NCBI GenBank assembly: GCA_964019425.1
Contig: OZ025849.1
Location: 496,001-560,000 of the forward strand
DNA from: Flectonema sp. DT1601
Taxonomy: Eukaryota; Euglenozoa; Diplonemea; Diplonemida; Diplonemidae
Direction of reading: 5' to 3'
DNA: 64,000 bases
Positions 41,456-52,591 of the stretch are shown here, piece by piece (within the stretch, counting starts at the first letter, position 1; every line of letters starts with the position of its first letter). The position numbers and the translations under genes are program-made. The notes beneath the pieces are model-generated. The model had not been told where the DNA came from. It made no database searches and worked only from the letters and a program-made list of their open reading frames with translations.

Positions 41456-44400
41456 ATGGACTCAGAAGAAGACGGATCTCAACGACATTATTTTTACACT
41501 CCAAAAGATGATGCGATGCAGCGATTGCTTCATGCGAATGCTCCAAATGGAAGAGGTGTAATTAGTTCTTTATCGAAAACTACTGGTGGATGGAGTAGTG
41601 ACGCTGACTCACATGGTGTTTATGATGACGATTATTATTATTCAAATGAACAAGTCAGTCTTGTGAACAGTTATCAAACTAATAAACAGACCGATGAAAA
41701 TAAAGTTGTGAATCAATTTATCAGCGAAGGAGTAACTTATTCAAAACACATCATATCAGCGGCAGACTCAGCTCATCGAGCGAAGTCGTTAGTGGAATGT
41801 CTCGAGGATGATATGTCAGAGGTATGTAATCATTTCTTTAGAAAACAATATTTATCATGATAACAAAAAAAAAACAATTAGGTTACTGTACCCGAGACAA
41901 TGACGATGACTCTAATGCAAAGCAGTTTATTTAGAAAACTCGAATCAATGTACAATTACGACGCTATCTTTGAATCGATGACGACTCTTAAAGAAGGACA
42001 AGACCTTCAGGTAATCCTCGCTGCTAGAGAACACCAACTAAACACCAATGATGATGACATGTCTATTAATGATCAGCTTTTAAGAATTATTTCTTCACAA
42101 GGTAAGGCTGATGTTTATAAAAAGAAAATAACGGAAGTCTACGAACTCCAGAGGATCGACTTGATCGATTCAAGGCAGCTCATTAGACGACAAGAAGATG
42201 AAATAGTTAACCTCAGAACTCAGATTCAAAAAGGAAATGGTCCTGACAGATCTCCTTTTCTAAGAACACAAAATTTTAGAGGTGCGCGGATCGGTTCTGA
42301 TTGTAGAACGTCAATGCTTCCAACAACACCGATTAAGAGGTTCAGTGTATCGGGAAGACCAAGCACGTCTAGTATTGCTTCTTCAACATTCCAAGCGTCC
42401 CATAGTTTGTTAAAAGAATACGATTTAACGATAGACTCTTTGGGACCTGTTTCAGCATCCCCACTTATATTCGTCTCTGGAGAAATAAAGGGACCTTCCC
42501 TTCCTCATATGTGGCGAAGAGAACCTCACATGATGTGTGAAAGTTATCACCGCGCCAATCAATGCATTCTGTCACTTGCTATTCAGATTGGTGGTTGGGT
42601 TATGACCTGTTCATTTAGTGGGTTTGTTGTTGCTTTTAATACAGCAAAGCAAGCTCTTTCTTTTTCAACACAATGCCATGAGTATCTTCTAAGACTCCCA
42701 TGGGATATTCATTTACTTAAATATCCGGGTTATAAAGCAGTCGTTGAGCAACGGTCAATTGAAAAACATATCACAGTCTGGAAAGGACTTCGGGTTGGTA
42801 TGGCGATGCACATATCAACTCTGAAGATGACTCGGTATGTCATTATTAGTTATTTTTTGTCATATGAATTGTTGTTGTTAATTAAAACTCAATCAGATCC
42901 GATACCAATTCAGTGACGGGTCGAACTGAATTCGTTGGCTATGATTTGATATGCGTCCAGGAACTACTCCGATTATCACAGGGAGGAGAAACTCTGTGCT
43001 CTAACACTCTTTGGGGAATAATTGAAAACGAAGTACCATCTGTACACAATACTCACTGTTCTAGACTTATTCGAATCGTGTCTGATGATGAAATGGCAAT
43101 CGGAGACTCAGGAGAGAAGGTCCAAAACTACGACAATACAAAAAGCAGGCATAAATATGCTTTACATAGAATACTACCTCTCTCTCTCACTTATAGAGCA
43201 AAGTATTTAAGAAATATTGGAACAGAAGAAGATGAAGCAATGTCAGATCTACTCAGCAATATTAAAGACCCGTCACAGCTAATGGATATTATAAAAAGAA
43301 TGAAGCAACCGGAAATATCAAAAATAAGTAAACCTACGCACAGTCGATCTGATGCTGCAACACTACTTGGATTCGATACGGCTAAAACCCTCTTACAGCC
43401 TGGGAAGAATAGCGTTGCTATTGTTCATATATGCATTCCTCAGTTGTTTAAAATCCAAACTGCTTCTCAACAAGGAGCTTATGAGATTTACAAAGACTTC
43501 ATTCATCTTTGCTTAGCAACTTTAAAAGACAACGATAAGAATATCGATCTTGGAGGTTCAATAATTGAAACAACCAGAGATGAGGTAACGGTCCTCTTTA
43601 GATCTGTTCAGAGAGCAATTGCTTGGAGTTCATCAATGCAGATAGGCGTAATGAATATAGCCCCTCCTCCTTCACTATCGAAGTATTGGTTTTGGGGTAT
43701 GGATCCTCTCCACGTTGATAGAAGTCTTTGGAAAGGACCACCCATAATGTGTTCAATTCACTACGGAGAAGTTGATTTCAATTTGAAACCAACAGGCTAT
43801 ATCTGTTTATCTCCTGAGTGTAGATTCTACTCTGATTTATTATTATCAGTTGCCCGTCCTGGTGAAACACTTGTTTCAAAACAAGCACTTGAACGCGTTA
43901 CGAGTAAAGATCTCTCTCTGTATGCAGTTCACACAATGAATAACTTATCAGGATTCTTAGACATTCATCACATATTTAGAGTGTTGCCTTCACAGTTAGC
44001 TGGGAGGGCGAAATCAATTGGAAAAATTCAACTCCAGAAACTTGTAAAACTTCGATACTTGTTATCAGCGAAACCGACTGTTTGTCAGGACAAACCAACG
44101 GCTGTTGACTCGGTTCCTCCGGAAAGTACTAAAGAAGGTGAAAAAATATCACTTCCCTTAGAGCTTAGTTTATCCCTGGCAGTCCCTAAGCGTATTGGAT
44201 CAGACTCTCCGAAGTCTCGTTCTCCGAAGTCTCCGAAGACTCTAAAATCACCCAAAAGAAAAAAGTTTATCGAACAACACGACATCTCAACTCAAACAGA
44301 GAGAATCAAATCCATCACAAATATATTCGGAAGTCGAACAACAGAAGAAATAACCGCAGCCATGGAAGAGAGAGACTGGATGACAAGTCAAATTGAAACC

Positions 44401-46071
44401 TTGCTATCACAGTGTGTGAGGCTGCAAACTACAGAAAGACTTTCTTTAAAATCACACATCGTAGCTGCTATTTATTCAATTCTTAACTTAGCTGGTGCTC
44501 AGATTGATGAACTCACTACGCAGTTGACGGAACTAAAACAATTTAAGAAAGCTTCCCTTCGCTCTGCCATCGCCAGACGACAGCAACAGTCACAGTCACG
44601 TAACGTCTCAAGGGAATCATCTCCGGTGAGGGAAGTGATGCATCCAACGGTAGCCATGGCTGAATTATTTAATGATCAAGAGGCAGCCTCACTAGCAGCA
44701 GAACAGCTCAAACAACAAAAAATTATAAAACAACGGAAAGCTCAACAACAACAAGACAGAAACACATCACTAAGTAGACTCACATCACACCACGGTATTA
44801 ATGAACCTCTCCTTGAGAGTGTTGCTGCATTGCTAAAGACATTTGCAGGTTCAGAAAAATGTCTCAGTGTACTGAGTAAGAAGATGGCTGTGCTTCGCGA
44901 ACATGAGAAAAACAAATCGGTGGTAGTTACATGTGGAAGACTCGCTAGGGCTGAGTCATTCAAAAAACGACAGCAGCAACAACAACGACAACAGCAAAAA
45001 CAACAACAGCAGCCACAACAACAACATCAACAGCAGCCAACTAAAGTCGAATACTTAGATGTCCAGCAGCCTACAAAGCCAGAGCGAATTCCGCCACCAA
45101 CGACTCTGATCGACCCTCGACACCAACCTATAGTTCAGGGGAAGAAAGGAACAACAACGGTTTTAACATTTCAAAGAGACACAGCCGCAACTGAAATCCC
45201 TTCAGCTGACGAACTGAAAGCAACTCATCGGCCGGAAGTACCTCCGAACCGAGTCATCGATAATAAGATTGGAAGGGATAAGATTGGTGAGTCGATTAGA
45301 AGTCCTGTTGAAATAGAAATTAAAAGAACAGTACAAGACGATAGTCATCCGAATAATGATTCACATTTAGTTGACAAACACAAACTAATTACAACAACGG
45401 AATCTGACCTCACAGAAGAAGAGAATCAAATAAAGATCTCCTATCCTTTTAACGATACTGATCTGTCTAAACAAATAACTGATGATGAAGAACACAACTC
45501 TCAATTAGATGTTATGGAAGAGGAGTCTGATGAAGGTCTTGAAATGGACACTTTACCAACTTATAACACTGAAAGCACTGAATTCCAAATAGGAAAGACT
45601 TATTGGTTGGGAACAACAAGTGTTAAACTGAAAGCATTGTATACAAACGATACTTGTGGTGTTTGTGTTGAAGGAGGACTACAAATTATAAAAATCAGAA
45701 GCTCAGAACTATCAAAGGTGCCTCCTTTAACTGATGAGAATGTAATGAGAACTCGTCGAGGTACTATTTCAAAAGAAGAAGACGTTCATCGTCAATTAAT
45801 CATTATGTCAAAACCTCCTTCTTGGGATACTTCTCAAATAAATATTTTACTTAAGAAACATCAATTGCAGGCTCATCCACCTGTTGGACCTAACAGACGA
45901 ACTCCTCGACGTCAAGTTCAAGGAACATATTCAAAACTTACACAGCTTACTGCTCCTAGTCGGATAGTTTCCTCTGATAGAGATATAGACTTTGCGTATC
46001 CTCTCATATTGGCTAAGCAGTTGGGAAGCAAATTAGCCGAATCCGCTGCTTTAGACAATGCTGGTCAATAA
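41456..46071 (+). CDS. large protein with two degenerate class III cyclase homology domains and coiled coils
   Basis: Exons 41456-41821, 41882-42834 and 42897-46071 (introns of 60 and 62 nt, both GTATGT) give 1497 residues; both joins keep frame (MSEVTVPE and KMTRSDTN). Domain 1, about 316-481, contains GFVVAFNTAKQALSFSTQCH, WKGLRVGMAMHIS and TGRTEFVGYDLICVQELLRL, ending GGETLCSNTLW. Domain 2, about 611-779, contains VAIVHICIP, GPPIMCSIHYGEVD and PTGYICLSPECRFYSDLL, ending PGETLVSKQAL. This order (W/Y-K/R-G-hydrophobic-V, then G..Y.G..... and GG.T/vLvs) is the class III cyclase plan seen in kinetoplastid proteins. The paired metal Asp residues are not obvious, so activity is doubtful. Later parts are basic, coiled, and include a poly-Gln run near 1131-1154 and an SH3-like stretch near 1336-1381. 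ATG lies 17 nt after a TTTTCATCAG acceptor. Confidence 0.7.
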
Positions 46072-46388
46072 CTTCTTCAGCACTTTTTAGATTTCATCTT
46101 TTTTTTCAGGTTTCGTTTATTACCATTTTTAGATATTTACGCGTTTTCACGTTTAAGTTTATGGATATTTTCTTTTTTTTCTGTAATTTTTTTTCTTCTT
46201 CTTTTTTGTTGGCCTTTTTTGTTTCAATTACACATCAAAAACGTTATTTAATTAACCCAGTGCATGAAGTGTGCAGTGTTGTTTATACTTTTTCTTTATT
46301 CAGCTTTATATGATTAGGTGATCAGACAAGATCTCTCTGTTTGTTATAACATTGTTAACGATACTTACCATACAGCTGATAAGTTAAT
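46072..46388. other. short intergenic spacer
   Basis: T-rich 3' flank of the preceding gene and an acceptor CATACAG (AG 46374-46375) 13 nt before the next ATG. Nothing else is seen. Confidence 0.55.
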
Positions 46389-47708
46389 ATGTCGACGTCT
46401 CCCTGCATGCAACCCGAAGAGGTAGCATGTCGGGGAGAGGAATTATTAAAACAGATTTCTGTGGGAGTTCAGAGGGTCGGAGCACTTCGAGAATCTGTTG
46501 AAGAAATGTCTCAAGAGATTGTGAGAATAAGAGATAATCAGGAACTTGTTGAAAGACAAAAGAGACTCCTTGAAGGACAACAAGAAACAATGTTTGACTT
46601 AAAACAATTAGTCGTAAGAGTTCAGTCTGATAACGAAGCTATGCGAGTAGAACATAAACAATTACGTACACTACGGGACATGGCTTCACAACAGAGAGCT
46701 GAAGCTTCAACACTCGAAATGAAACATCGAAAACAACTTGAAGGTCAGGCAGAACTTGTTGCTAATGTCCGTTCTGATCTTGTTGCTCTCAGCACTGAAA
46801 ACGGAGAACTACGCAGGCAATGCGCTGCTTCAAAAAAACAAGTCGAAGAATTGCAAACAAACTACGACACTCAGCTGACAACTTCTCGAACTCAAACTGA
46901 AAAAATAAATTCACTCCAACAACACTCAACAGCTCTGGAACAGGAATACCAAAAGGCTATTCAACAAGAACAAGACCAGTGTAAGAAATCAACAAAGGAA
47001 CACAGATTTAAATTACTTCGCTGCCAACAGACACTACAACAACTCGAAGAAGCTTCAAAAGACCACAGCGATCAGCTGTCTGAAAAAGATTCACAAATTG
47101 TTGATCTACAACAGGAACTTGAAGGAAAGGACACCGACATCACAACTTTAAAAGATAGAATTACTGACATGCATGCAGCTCTGCGGACTCAAGGAGTTCG
47201 TGACGACGCGGAAACAGAAATCCGTGATTTACAGAAGTCACTTACTGATGTTGAAACGACGTCAGCTACCAGAGAACTTGAATATTCTAAAAGGGAATTC
47301 CAATTTCAAACAGACCTGAAAGAGTACAAAGTTCGAGTATCAACAGCTGAACAGGAACTCGCAAGACACCAAAGTGATGCTACAGAATCTGGAGAACGAG
47401 CTGACATGTTAGCAGCAAAGCTTGCGGTTACAGAAGCATCACTTTCAGCGAAGGAGGAGTTGTTGAAAACTCGTACGGAGAGACTTCGTATTTTGTCAGC
47501 TGGTCTTCAGAACACAACCGGCACTGCGATCGATCGTTCTTCTCGAGAACTTATTTTAGAAGAAGAGTTGACAGCTGCGAATCGAAAGATTGAAAAGGCT
47601 GAAGCGTCTGCCAAACAACAAATCGAATCTGCCAGCAGAGACAGAGCTGCGCTGCAGTCCCGAGTTGAGGAACTTCTCTCCCAACTTGAGAGTCTGACCG
47701 CAGAATAG
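46389..47708 (+). CDS. coiled-coil protein
   Basis: 439 residues, almost entirely coiled coil from residue 20 on (E, Q, L, K, A-rich heptads with few prolines or aromatics). No catalytic or membrane signature is seen. The N-terminus (MSTSPCMQPEEVACRGEELL) holds two cysteines. It follows the cyclase-homology gene by 317 bp and shares its codon use. Candidate roles are basal-body, tethering or intraflagellar-type scaffolds, but coiled coils alone do not identify one. No intron. Confidence 0.75.
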   Translation: MSTSPCMQPEEVACRGEELLKQISVGVQRVGALRESVEEMSQEIVRIRDNQELVERQKRLLEGQQETMFDLKQLVVRVQSDNEAMRVEHKQLRTLRDMASQQRAEASTLEMKHRKQLEGQAELVANVRSDLVALSTENGELRRQCAASKKQVEELQTNYDTQLTTSRTQTEKINSLQQHSTALEQEYQKAIQQEQDQCKKSTKEHRFKLLRCQQTLQQLEEASKDHSDQLSEKDSQIVDLQQELEGKDTDITTLKDRITDMHAALRTQGVRDDAETEIRDLQKSLTDVETTSATRELEYSKREFQFQTDLKEYKVRVSTAEQELARHQSDATESGERADMLAAKLAVTEASLSAKEELLKTRTERLRILSAGLQNTTGTAIDRSSRELILEEELTAANRKIEKAEASAKQQIESASRDRAALQSRVEELLSQLESLTAE

Positions 47709-47867
47709 ACCACATCTGGTATTTTAGAATGACTTCAGTCGAAGTCAAGAAATTGTTATTTTTGTATATTTGTATCAGTCATCTGTTAGAGAGTATTTCA
47801 TATTCTTTGTACAAAAATAGTTAAAGTTCTACAAACTTTTTCACAGTTCTGTAATAATAAATATAAA

Positions 47868-48761
47868 ATGATCCCTTCACTAGTAAAGAATGCTCGTAAC
47901 GTGATGGTACTCGGAGGAGGTACTATGGGAGCTGGTATCGCTCAAGTAGCTGCCGCTGCTGGACACCGCGTGTCGCTGGTGGACAAGTCGAATGATATTT
48001 TGACCAGAAGCAGAGGAGGTATTGAGAAGTCCCTCACAAGAATCGCATCTAAGAAGTTAGAAAACCCTGATGAGGCAGCCAAGTGGAAGACAGATGTCCT
48101 CGACAGAATTACCATCACTGATGATTTGACTAAGGCCTGCTCTGACACTGATTTAGTTGTTGAAGCAATTATTGAAGACATTGGTATCAAACAAACTGTT
48201 TGGAAGGAAATCGATTCAAAGTCACCAAAGAATGCGATCTTCGCTTCCAACACGTCATCACTTTCAATTAAAAAGATGGCTGATGTTACTGGAAGACCAG
48301 ACCAGTTCGGAGGTCTTCACTTCTTCTCACCAGTTCCAATGATGAAACTTGTTGAAGTTGTCAGCACTGTTGATACTTCCGCTGCAACAAGAGAAGCACT
48401 AACTGACTTCACGAAGGAAATTGGTAAGAAACCTATTCAGTGTAAAGACACAAAAGGATTTGTTGTTAACAGACTGTTAGTACCTCTACTAATGGAAGCC
48501 ATCAGAATGGTTGAACGTGGAGACGCTTCCATCGAAGACATCGATCTCGCTATGAAGCTCGGTGCTGGTCACCCAATGGGACCTCTTGAGCTCTCAGATG
48601 CTATCGGAAATGATGTTACAAATCTAATCATTCACGGATGGAACAAAGAGACACCAGAAGATCCTCTATTCAACCCATCCCCTATGCTCACTCAGATGAT
48701 CGCAGATGGAAAACTCGGAAACAAAGTTGGAAAGGGATTCTACGACAAGTCTCAGAAGTAA
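47868..48761 (+). CDS. short-chain 3-hydroxyacyl-CoA dehydrogenase
   Basis: 297 residues, full length for the HADH / 3-hydroxybutyryl-CoA dehydrogenase family. It oxidises L-3-hydroxyacyl-CoA to 3-ketoacyl-CoA with NAD (third step of beta-oxidation), or runs in reverse in butyrate-type pathways. The N-terminal Rossmann fold has LGGGTMGAGIAQ (15-26). The catalytic dyad is His151 in GLHFFSPVPMMKLVEVV and Glu163, spaced as in the human enzyme (His158/Glu170). The C-terminal domain contains KPIQCKDTKGFVVNRLLVPL and AMKLGAGHPMGPLELSD. The first 11 residues (MIPSLVKNARN) carry little of a mitochondrial presequence, so location is open. ATG lies 21 nt after a TTTTTCACAG acceptor. No introns. It resembles bacterial members, as many eukaryotic ones do. 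Confidence 0.95.
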   Translation: MIPSLVKNARNVMVLGGGTMGAGIAQVAAAAGHRVSLVDKSNDILTRSRGGIEKSLTRIASKKLENPDEAAKWKTDVLDRITITDDLTKACSDTDLVVEAIIEDIGIKQTVWKEIDSKSPKNAIFASNTSSLSIKKMADVTGRPDQFGGLHFFSPVPMMKLVEVVSTVDTSAATREALTDFTKEIGKKPIQCKDTKGFVVNRLLVPLLMEAIRMVERGDASIEDIDLAMKLGAGHPMGPLELSDAIGNDVTNLIIHGWNKETPEDPLFNPSPMLTQMIADGKLGNKVGKGFYDKSQK

Positions 48762-49257
48762 AATTTCAGTTCAAATAACAATTTCAAACCCCGATTTCGT
48801 TTTTTTTTTTTTTTTTTTTTTTTTTTCTGCTATATCAATAGCTGTGTTTCAAAAATACCTTTTTTTTTTTTTTTTTTTTTTCAGGTCATCTCTTATGAGT
48901 ACCTGCCGTGCTCTTGCTCTCTAGCGTGTGGCGTTTCTGTATATTGACTACTCAAAAAGGGGACTAATTTAGTTGGCTTTAAAAAGTCTTTTTGTAATAC
49001 CATAAAAAAAAATTGTGTTTAATCTCTAAAGAAGAATATTATTACGACTGTGTGATCAATACAAAAGAGTAAGGGGGAAAAAAAAAAAAAAAAAAAAAAA
49101 GAAAGCAGAAAAAATAGTTTTTTTTTTTAATCCGTTCCAACACCACCAATGTTGGTTCCATTACGATATATAAATAATAAGTGAATGGTAAGAATTGTTG
49201 TATTCTCATATTGTCTTCACAGGTCAATTCTTAAATTAGATAAGTCCCTTTAGATGA
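48762..49257. other. intergenic with T and A tracts
   Basis: Two long T runs (48800-48826, 48861-48882) and an A run (49078-49100). No supported gene. Acceptor TTGTCTTCACAG (AG 49221-49222) serves the next gene. Confidence 0.55.
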
Positions 49258-49731
49258 ATGATCTCTTCAGCAACTAACTCACGCAAACGAATTCGAATTC
49301 GGTACAGAGGAGGATTATCAAAGAAAGTAGGAAGCCGTGGGATACTAATAACGTTACCTGATTGTGTTAGTACGTTTGGAGAGTTGAAGTGTTTCGCTAC
49401 GAAATATATAAACGGAGACACAAAAACTGAGGACTACGATGTAAAATATGAGGGAAACTCTCTTACTGACGACAACAACAATAACGCATTAGCGGTTGCT
49501 GACTTGTGTGATGACTGTCAGATTACTGTTTGTCCAGTTAAAAAATGGCTTCCTCTGCCACCGGCATCGCCAACGGTTCCGTCTCCAGAGAAGATGTCTT
49601 CAGTTAGTCTTAAAAATATAAAATTACGAAGGAACCAATCGGAGTACTTTAGAACAAAAGATTGTCGCAACTGGGTACTCGACAAAACCTGTCGCTACCA
49701 CAGCAGATGTAAATTTGCTCACGTAGACTGA
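49258..49731 (+). CDS. small CCCH zinc-finger protein with a beta-grasp-like N-terminus
   Basis: 157 residues. The C-terminus ends in a canonical CCCH finger, CRNWVLDKTCRYHSRCKFAH (C-x8-C-x5-C-x3-H), placed at the very end and followed by VD. Such fingers usually bind RNA. The first 95 residues (RIRIRYRGG..., ILITLPDCVSTFGELKCFA, YDVKYEGNSLTDDNNN, CQITVCP) look like a ubiquitin-like or PB1-like beta-grasp fold. The linker is Pro/Ser-rich. Single-CCCH proteins of this size act in mRNA stability control in kinetoplastids, which would suit an organism that regulates after transcription. A second ATG at 49254 in another frame is followed by a stop after seven codons. Confidence 0.7.
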   Translation: MISSATNSRKRIRIRYRGGLSKKVGSRGILITLPDCVSTFGELKCFATKYINGDTKTEDYDVKYEGNSLTDDNNNNALAVADLCDDCQITVCPVKKWLPLPPASPTVPSPEKMSSVSLKNIKLRRNQSEYFRTKDCRNWVLDKTCRYHSRCKFAHVD

Positions 49732-49935
49732 AAGATCTCATACAACAAGAGTAGTGCACTTCAGTCAAAGCAAAATCATTAAAACACAGCAGTCGTTTTG
49801 TAGTTAATTACAGCGAGCAGTTATAATATGATTCCCGATCGCAATGATTGCGCGATTTTAATTTAAAAAAAGGAATTTAAAGTAATTCGAAAACGTGTCT
49901 ATATTTTATCTTCCACCTCTCACAAAGTCCCAAAC

Positions 49936-51165
49936 ATGTCAGGTATTAAAGTACCTCCAGTTGAAGACCCCAATAAAGAAGACTTGTCAGGTGATGATGA
50001 TGACGATCTGATTGATGAACAACAAATACGAACATTAGATGAAATAGAACTCAGTAGCAAAGCATTGAAAGCAGAGATTGCCCGCATTGAAGATAGCGTG
50101 AGCAAATCTAAAAGAGAAGAAGAAACATATCCCGTGTATGTTGATTAAGTTATTGTTCTTTATTTATTTATTCTTATAAAAAAAAACCAAACAAACAGAC
50201 ACTTATGGGTTGGAGAAGAGCGAGAACCTGACCCTGACGAAGCAGCATTTGCTGAAGATCGCTTTACAAGTGGAATAACACAAGAGGATGCTGATGAAGA
50301 CTTATGGAAAGCCAACGAAACGAAGAACAGTAACGAAACCTACAGCGAAAAGTTAAAAATATTACGTTACTTGGATCACAAATGGGCTTTTAAAGGATTA
50401 GATCAAAAAGGACATTTATTAAAGGCGAGAGAGAGAGCTACGGACGAATGGATTGAAACAGAACAGCAATTGTTTGAATGCTCTTCAGAGGACAGTGATG
50501 GTATTGACGCTGACTATGATGATGAATGGGGTGAGAATACAATGCTAGTATTCAGTAGATGTAGAGGATTAGAAGTAAACCCGACACAAACTGAGAGTGT
50601 TCAAGGCTTTCTTGATATGATTGATCAGCTTCAGGATACAAAAATTTCCTTAACAGAACAACTTCTCATCTGGTCTGCCATCCGAACTATGTTTCGACAA
50701 ACAGAACCGACCCACTCAAAGAGATGGCTCACCAGTACTACAGAACTTGCTGAGGGTTCAGCATTCACTGCAAGACCAGCTTTAGATTCTTTTTTACAAG
50801 TAGCTGTCAAAGCCTCCACATTTTCTGGATTAACAGAAACTCATCGAAATAAAGCTCGTCGTTGGTCTGAAAGAAGTATGACTCTATTCCATAAGAGAGT
50901 TACTGCTCTGAAAGAATTCGGTTGCCCACATCCAACATGGAGTCAGGTTAAAGTTTGTGACTTAGCTCGTAACGAAATGATACCAAAAACATTTATTCAT
51001 AATATTAAGAAACCCGTTAGTTCTAATACGGTATTTGAGCCACAAAGAGACTCACCTCCTGTTGAAGACTTACTTCCAGAAGTGGAAGCAAGTGAGCGAG
51101 TCGTTAAAAAACGGAAATCTCGAACATGGGTTTCAGTTCCTCACTTCTCACCACCTGGAGACTAA
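49936..51165 (+). CDS. acidic protein of unknown function
   Basis: Exons 49936-50135 and 50199-51165 (intron 50136-50198, GTATGT...CAG, 63 nt) give 388 residues. The alternative donor two bases earlier leads at once to a stop, so GTATGT is preferred; the join reads TYPVHLWVGEE. The N-terminal 150 residues are strongly acidic (GDDDDDLIDEQQ, DSDGIDADYDDEWGE). The rest is helical with several Trp residues, and the C-terminus has a basic patch (VVKKRKSR) that could be a nuclear signal. I do not recognise the family. A nuclear or RNA-processing role would fit the acidic/basic layout but is a guess. Confidence 0.7.
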
Positions 51166-51406
51166 TTACTCTCTCTTCCCTTTTTGTATTATTTATAACT
51201 AAACTACTTACACAACAAACACACACCCTGACTTAATGTCTTATTAGTTATTGTGATGAAGTTCCTGTTATTTATTATTTAGTAAACTCTTTGTCAACAG
51301 GTACACAAAAAAGTGTCTTTTTTTTTGAATGTTCGTTTGATGCGGTTGTTGTGTTGTACTGAAGCTCAACTTTCACATATCTTATCAGATTAAAACACTA
51401 AAAAAA

Positions 51407-52053
51407 ATGGCAGAAATTAGAGTCACTGAGGAGGATTTGAAGAATGTATGTATTTATACTGTTACTTTGGTTGGCTTACTTTCGGTTGATTGTTGTTGTC
51501 AATCCGACTAATTAATTTAAAAAAAAAACAGTCCTTCGATTTGTTCGACACTGACGCAACCGGTGAGATCGATGAGGCTGAGTTGACTTTCGTTCTTAAA
51601 TCCATCGGGTTCCACAAAGTTACTCGCAGTGACATCACAGAGATTATGGGAGAGGGAAACACTTCAATTAACTTCGAGCAATTCAAAGAGATGATTCAAA
51701 AGAGACAAGCCGAGGCTGGTGGTATTCAAGAAATTAAAGCAGCCTTCAGACTCTTCGATCCAGACAACAGTGGACTTATGTCACTTGTGAACCTTCAGAA
51801 GGTGTCTGAGATTGTTGAAGGAAAGGTTGCTCCAGAAGCATTCTTAAAAGAAGTGATCGCATCAGCTGATTTGAATAAAGATGGATGTCTTGACTTCGAA
51901 GAGTTTCGTCTCGCTGTTACGAAATACGATGACAAATCACCACTTGAACAAATGCGCGCGGAGCGTCGTTCCGAAAACCCTCGCCCAAGAGGTCCTCCAG
52001 CGACTAAGTGGCCGAGCCCTATTGGTGATGATGAGGATGAGACTTTCTGTTAG
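51407..52053 (+). CDS. centrin/calmodulin-like EF-hand protein
   Basis: Exons 51407-51445 and 51532-52053 (intron 51446-51531, GTATGT...CAG, 86 nt) give 186 residues. There are four EF-hand positions. Loop 1 is canonical (DTDATGEIDEAE, 19-30). Loop 2 is degenerate (GEGNTSINFEQF). Loop 3 is altered (DPDNSGLMSLVN, no terminal Glu). Loop 4 is canonical (DLNKDGCLDFEE). So two calcium sites are likely to work, one per lobe. An unusual C-terminal tail of about 40 residues is basic and Pro-rich, then ends acidic (GDDEDETFC). This differs from calmodulin (149 aa) and from centrin, whose extension is N-terminal. It may bind Sfi1-like helices such as those in the 6.2-kb gene; that link is speculative. 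ATG lies 18 nt after acceptor 51387-51388. Confidence 0.85.
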
Positions 52054-52591
52054 ACTAAAACAGTTACTTAAAACTTTAGACATCAATCTTTAACTTATAA
52101 TGAAATGATCTGTTTTAGTTTTGTGTGTCTCGAACCAGTAGAAAGAAAACAAAAAAAAAAAGAATAAAAGTCCTGCGGGAATAAAACACAGGGTAACAAA
52201 ACATGCTACCATGTGGGTGTGCGAGCAGCGGTGCCTCTCCCGCAATAAAACTCCGAAATAACAAATTGAATACCACTTTAGTGTCGACCCGTTACTCCCG
52301 CCGTCCCCGAAATGTATACGAACGAGAGTCCCCAACAATTTAGTTGATTTTGTGATTTGTGTTTAAGTCGAATGTTTGGTACTAATGAATTCACTCATTA
52401 CCCAGCTTGATAACTGATGAGTATAAAATAATAATCCCCACAGAGTTCATTGTAACATGTTGTTGATGATTTGTTTATTAACAAATGTATTCGATACCAT
52501 TAACAATTCATATAATCCCCCCTCAGCGCCATACAAACCGACCGACCAGCCCGCTTCTCCACCGCCACTCCAGCAACAACAACTCTCTGCT
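52054..52591. other. intergenic and 5' leader of the E2-SPRY gene
   Basis: No supported gene. The preferred start of the next gene is ATG 52592. An in-frame ATG at 52457 would add 45 residues, but the sequence between holds an acceptor-like CCCCCCTCAG (AG 52525-52526), so that part is more likely leader or intron. Confidence 0.5.

Noticed and set aside
52457-52591. N-terminal extension of the E2-SPRY protein
   Set aside because: The extension contains a C-rich acceptor-like site and a different composition; ATG 52592 is preferred, though not proven.
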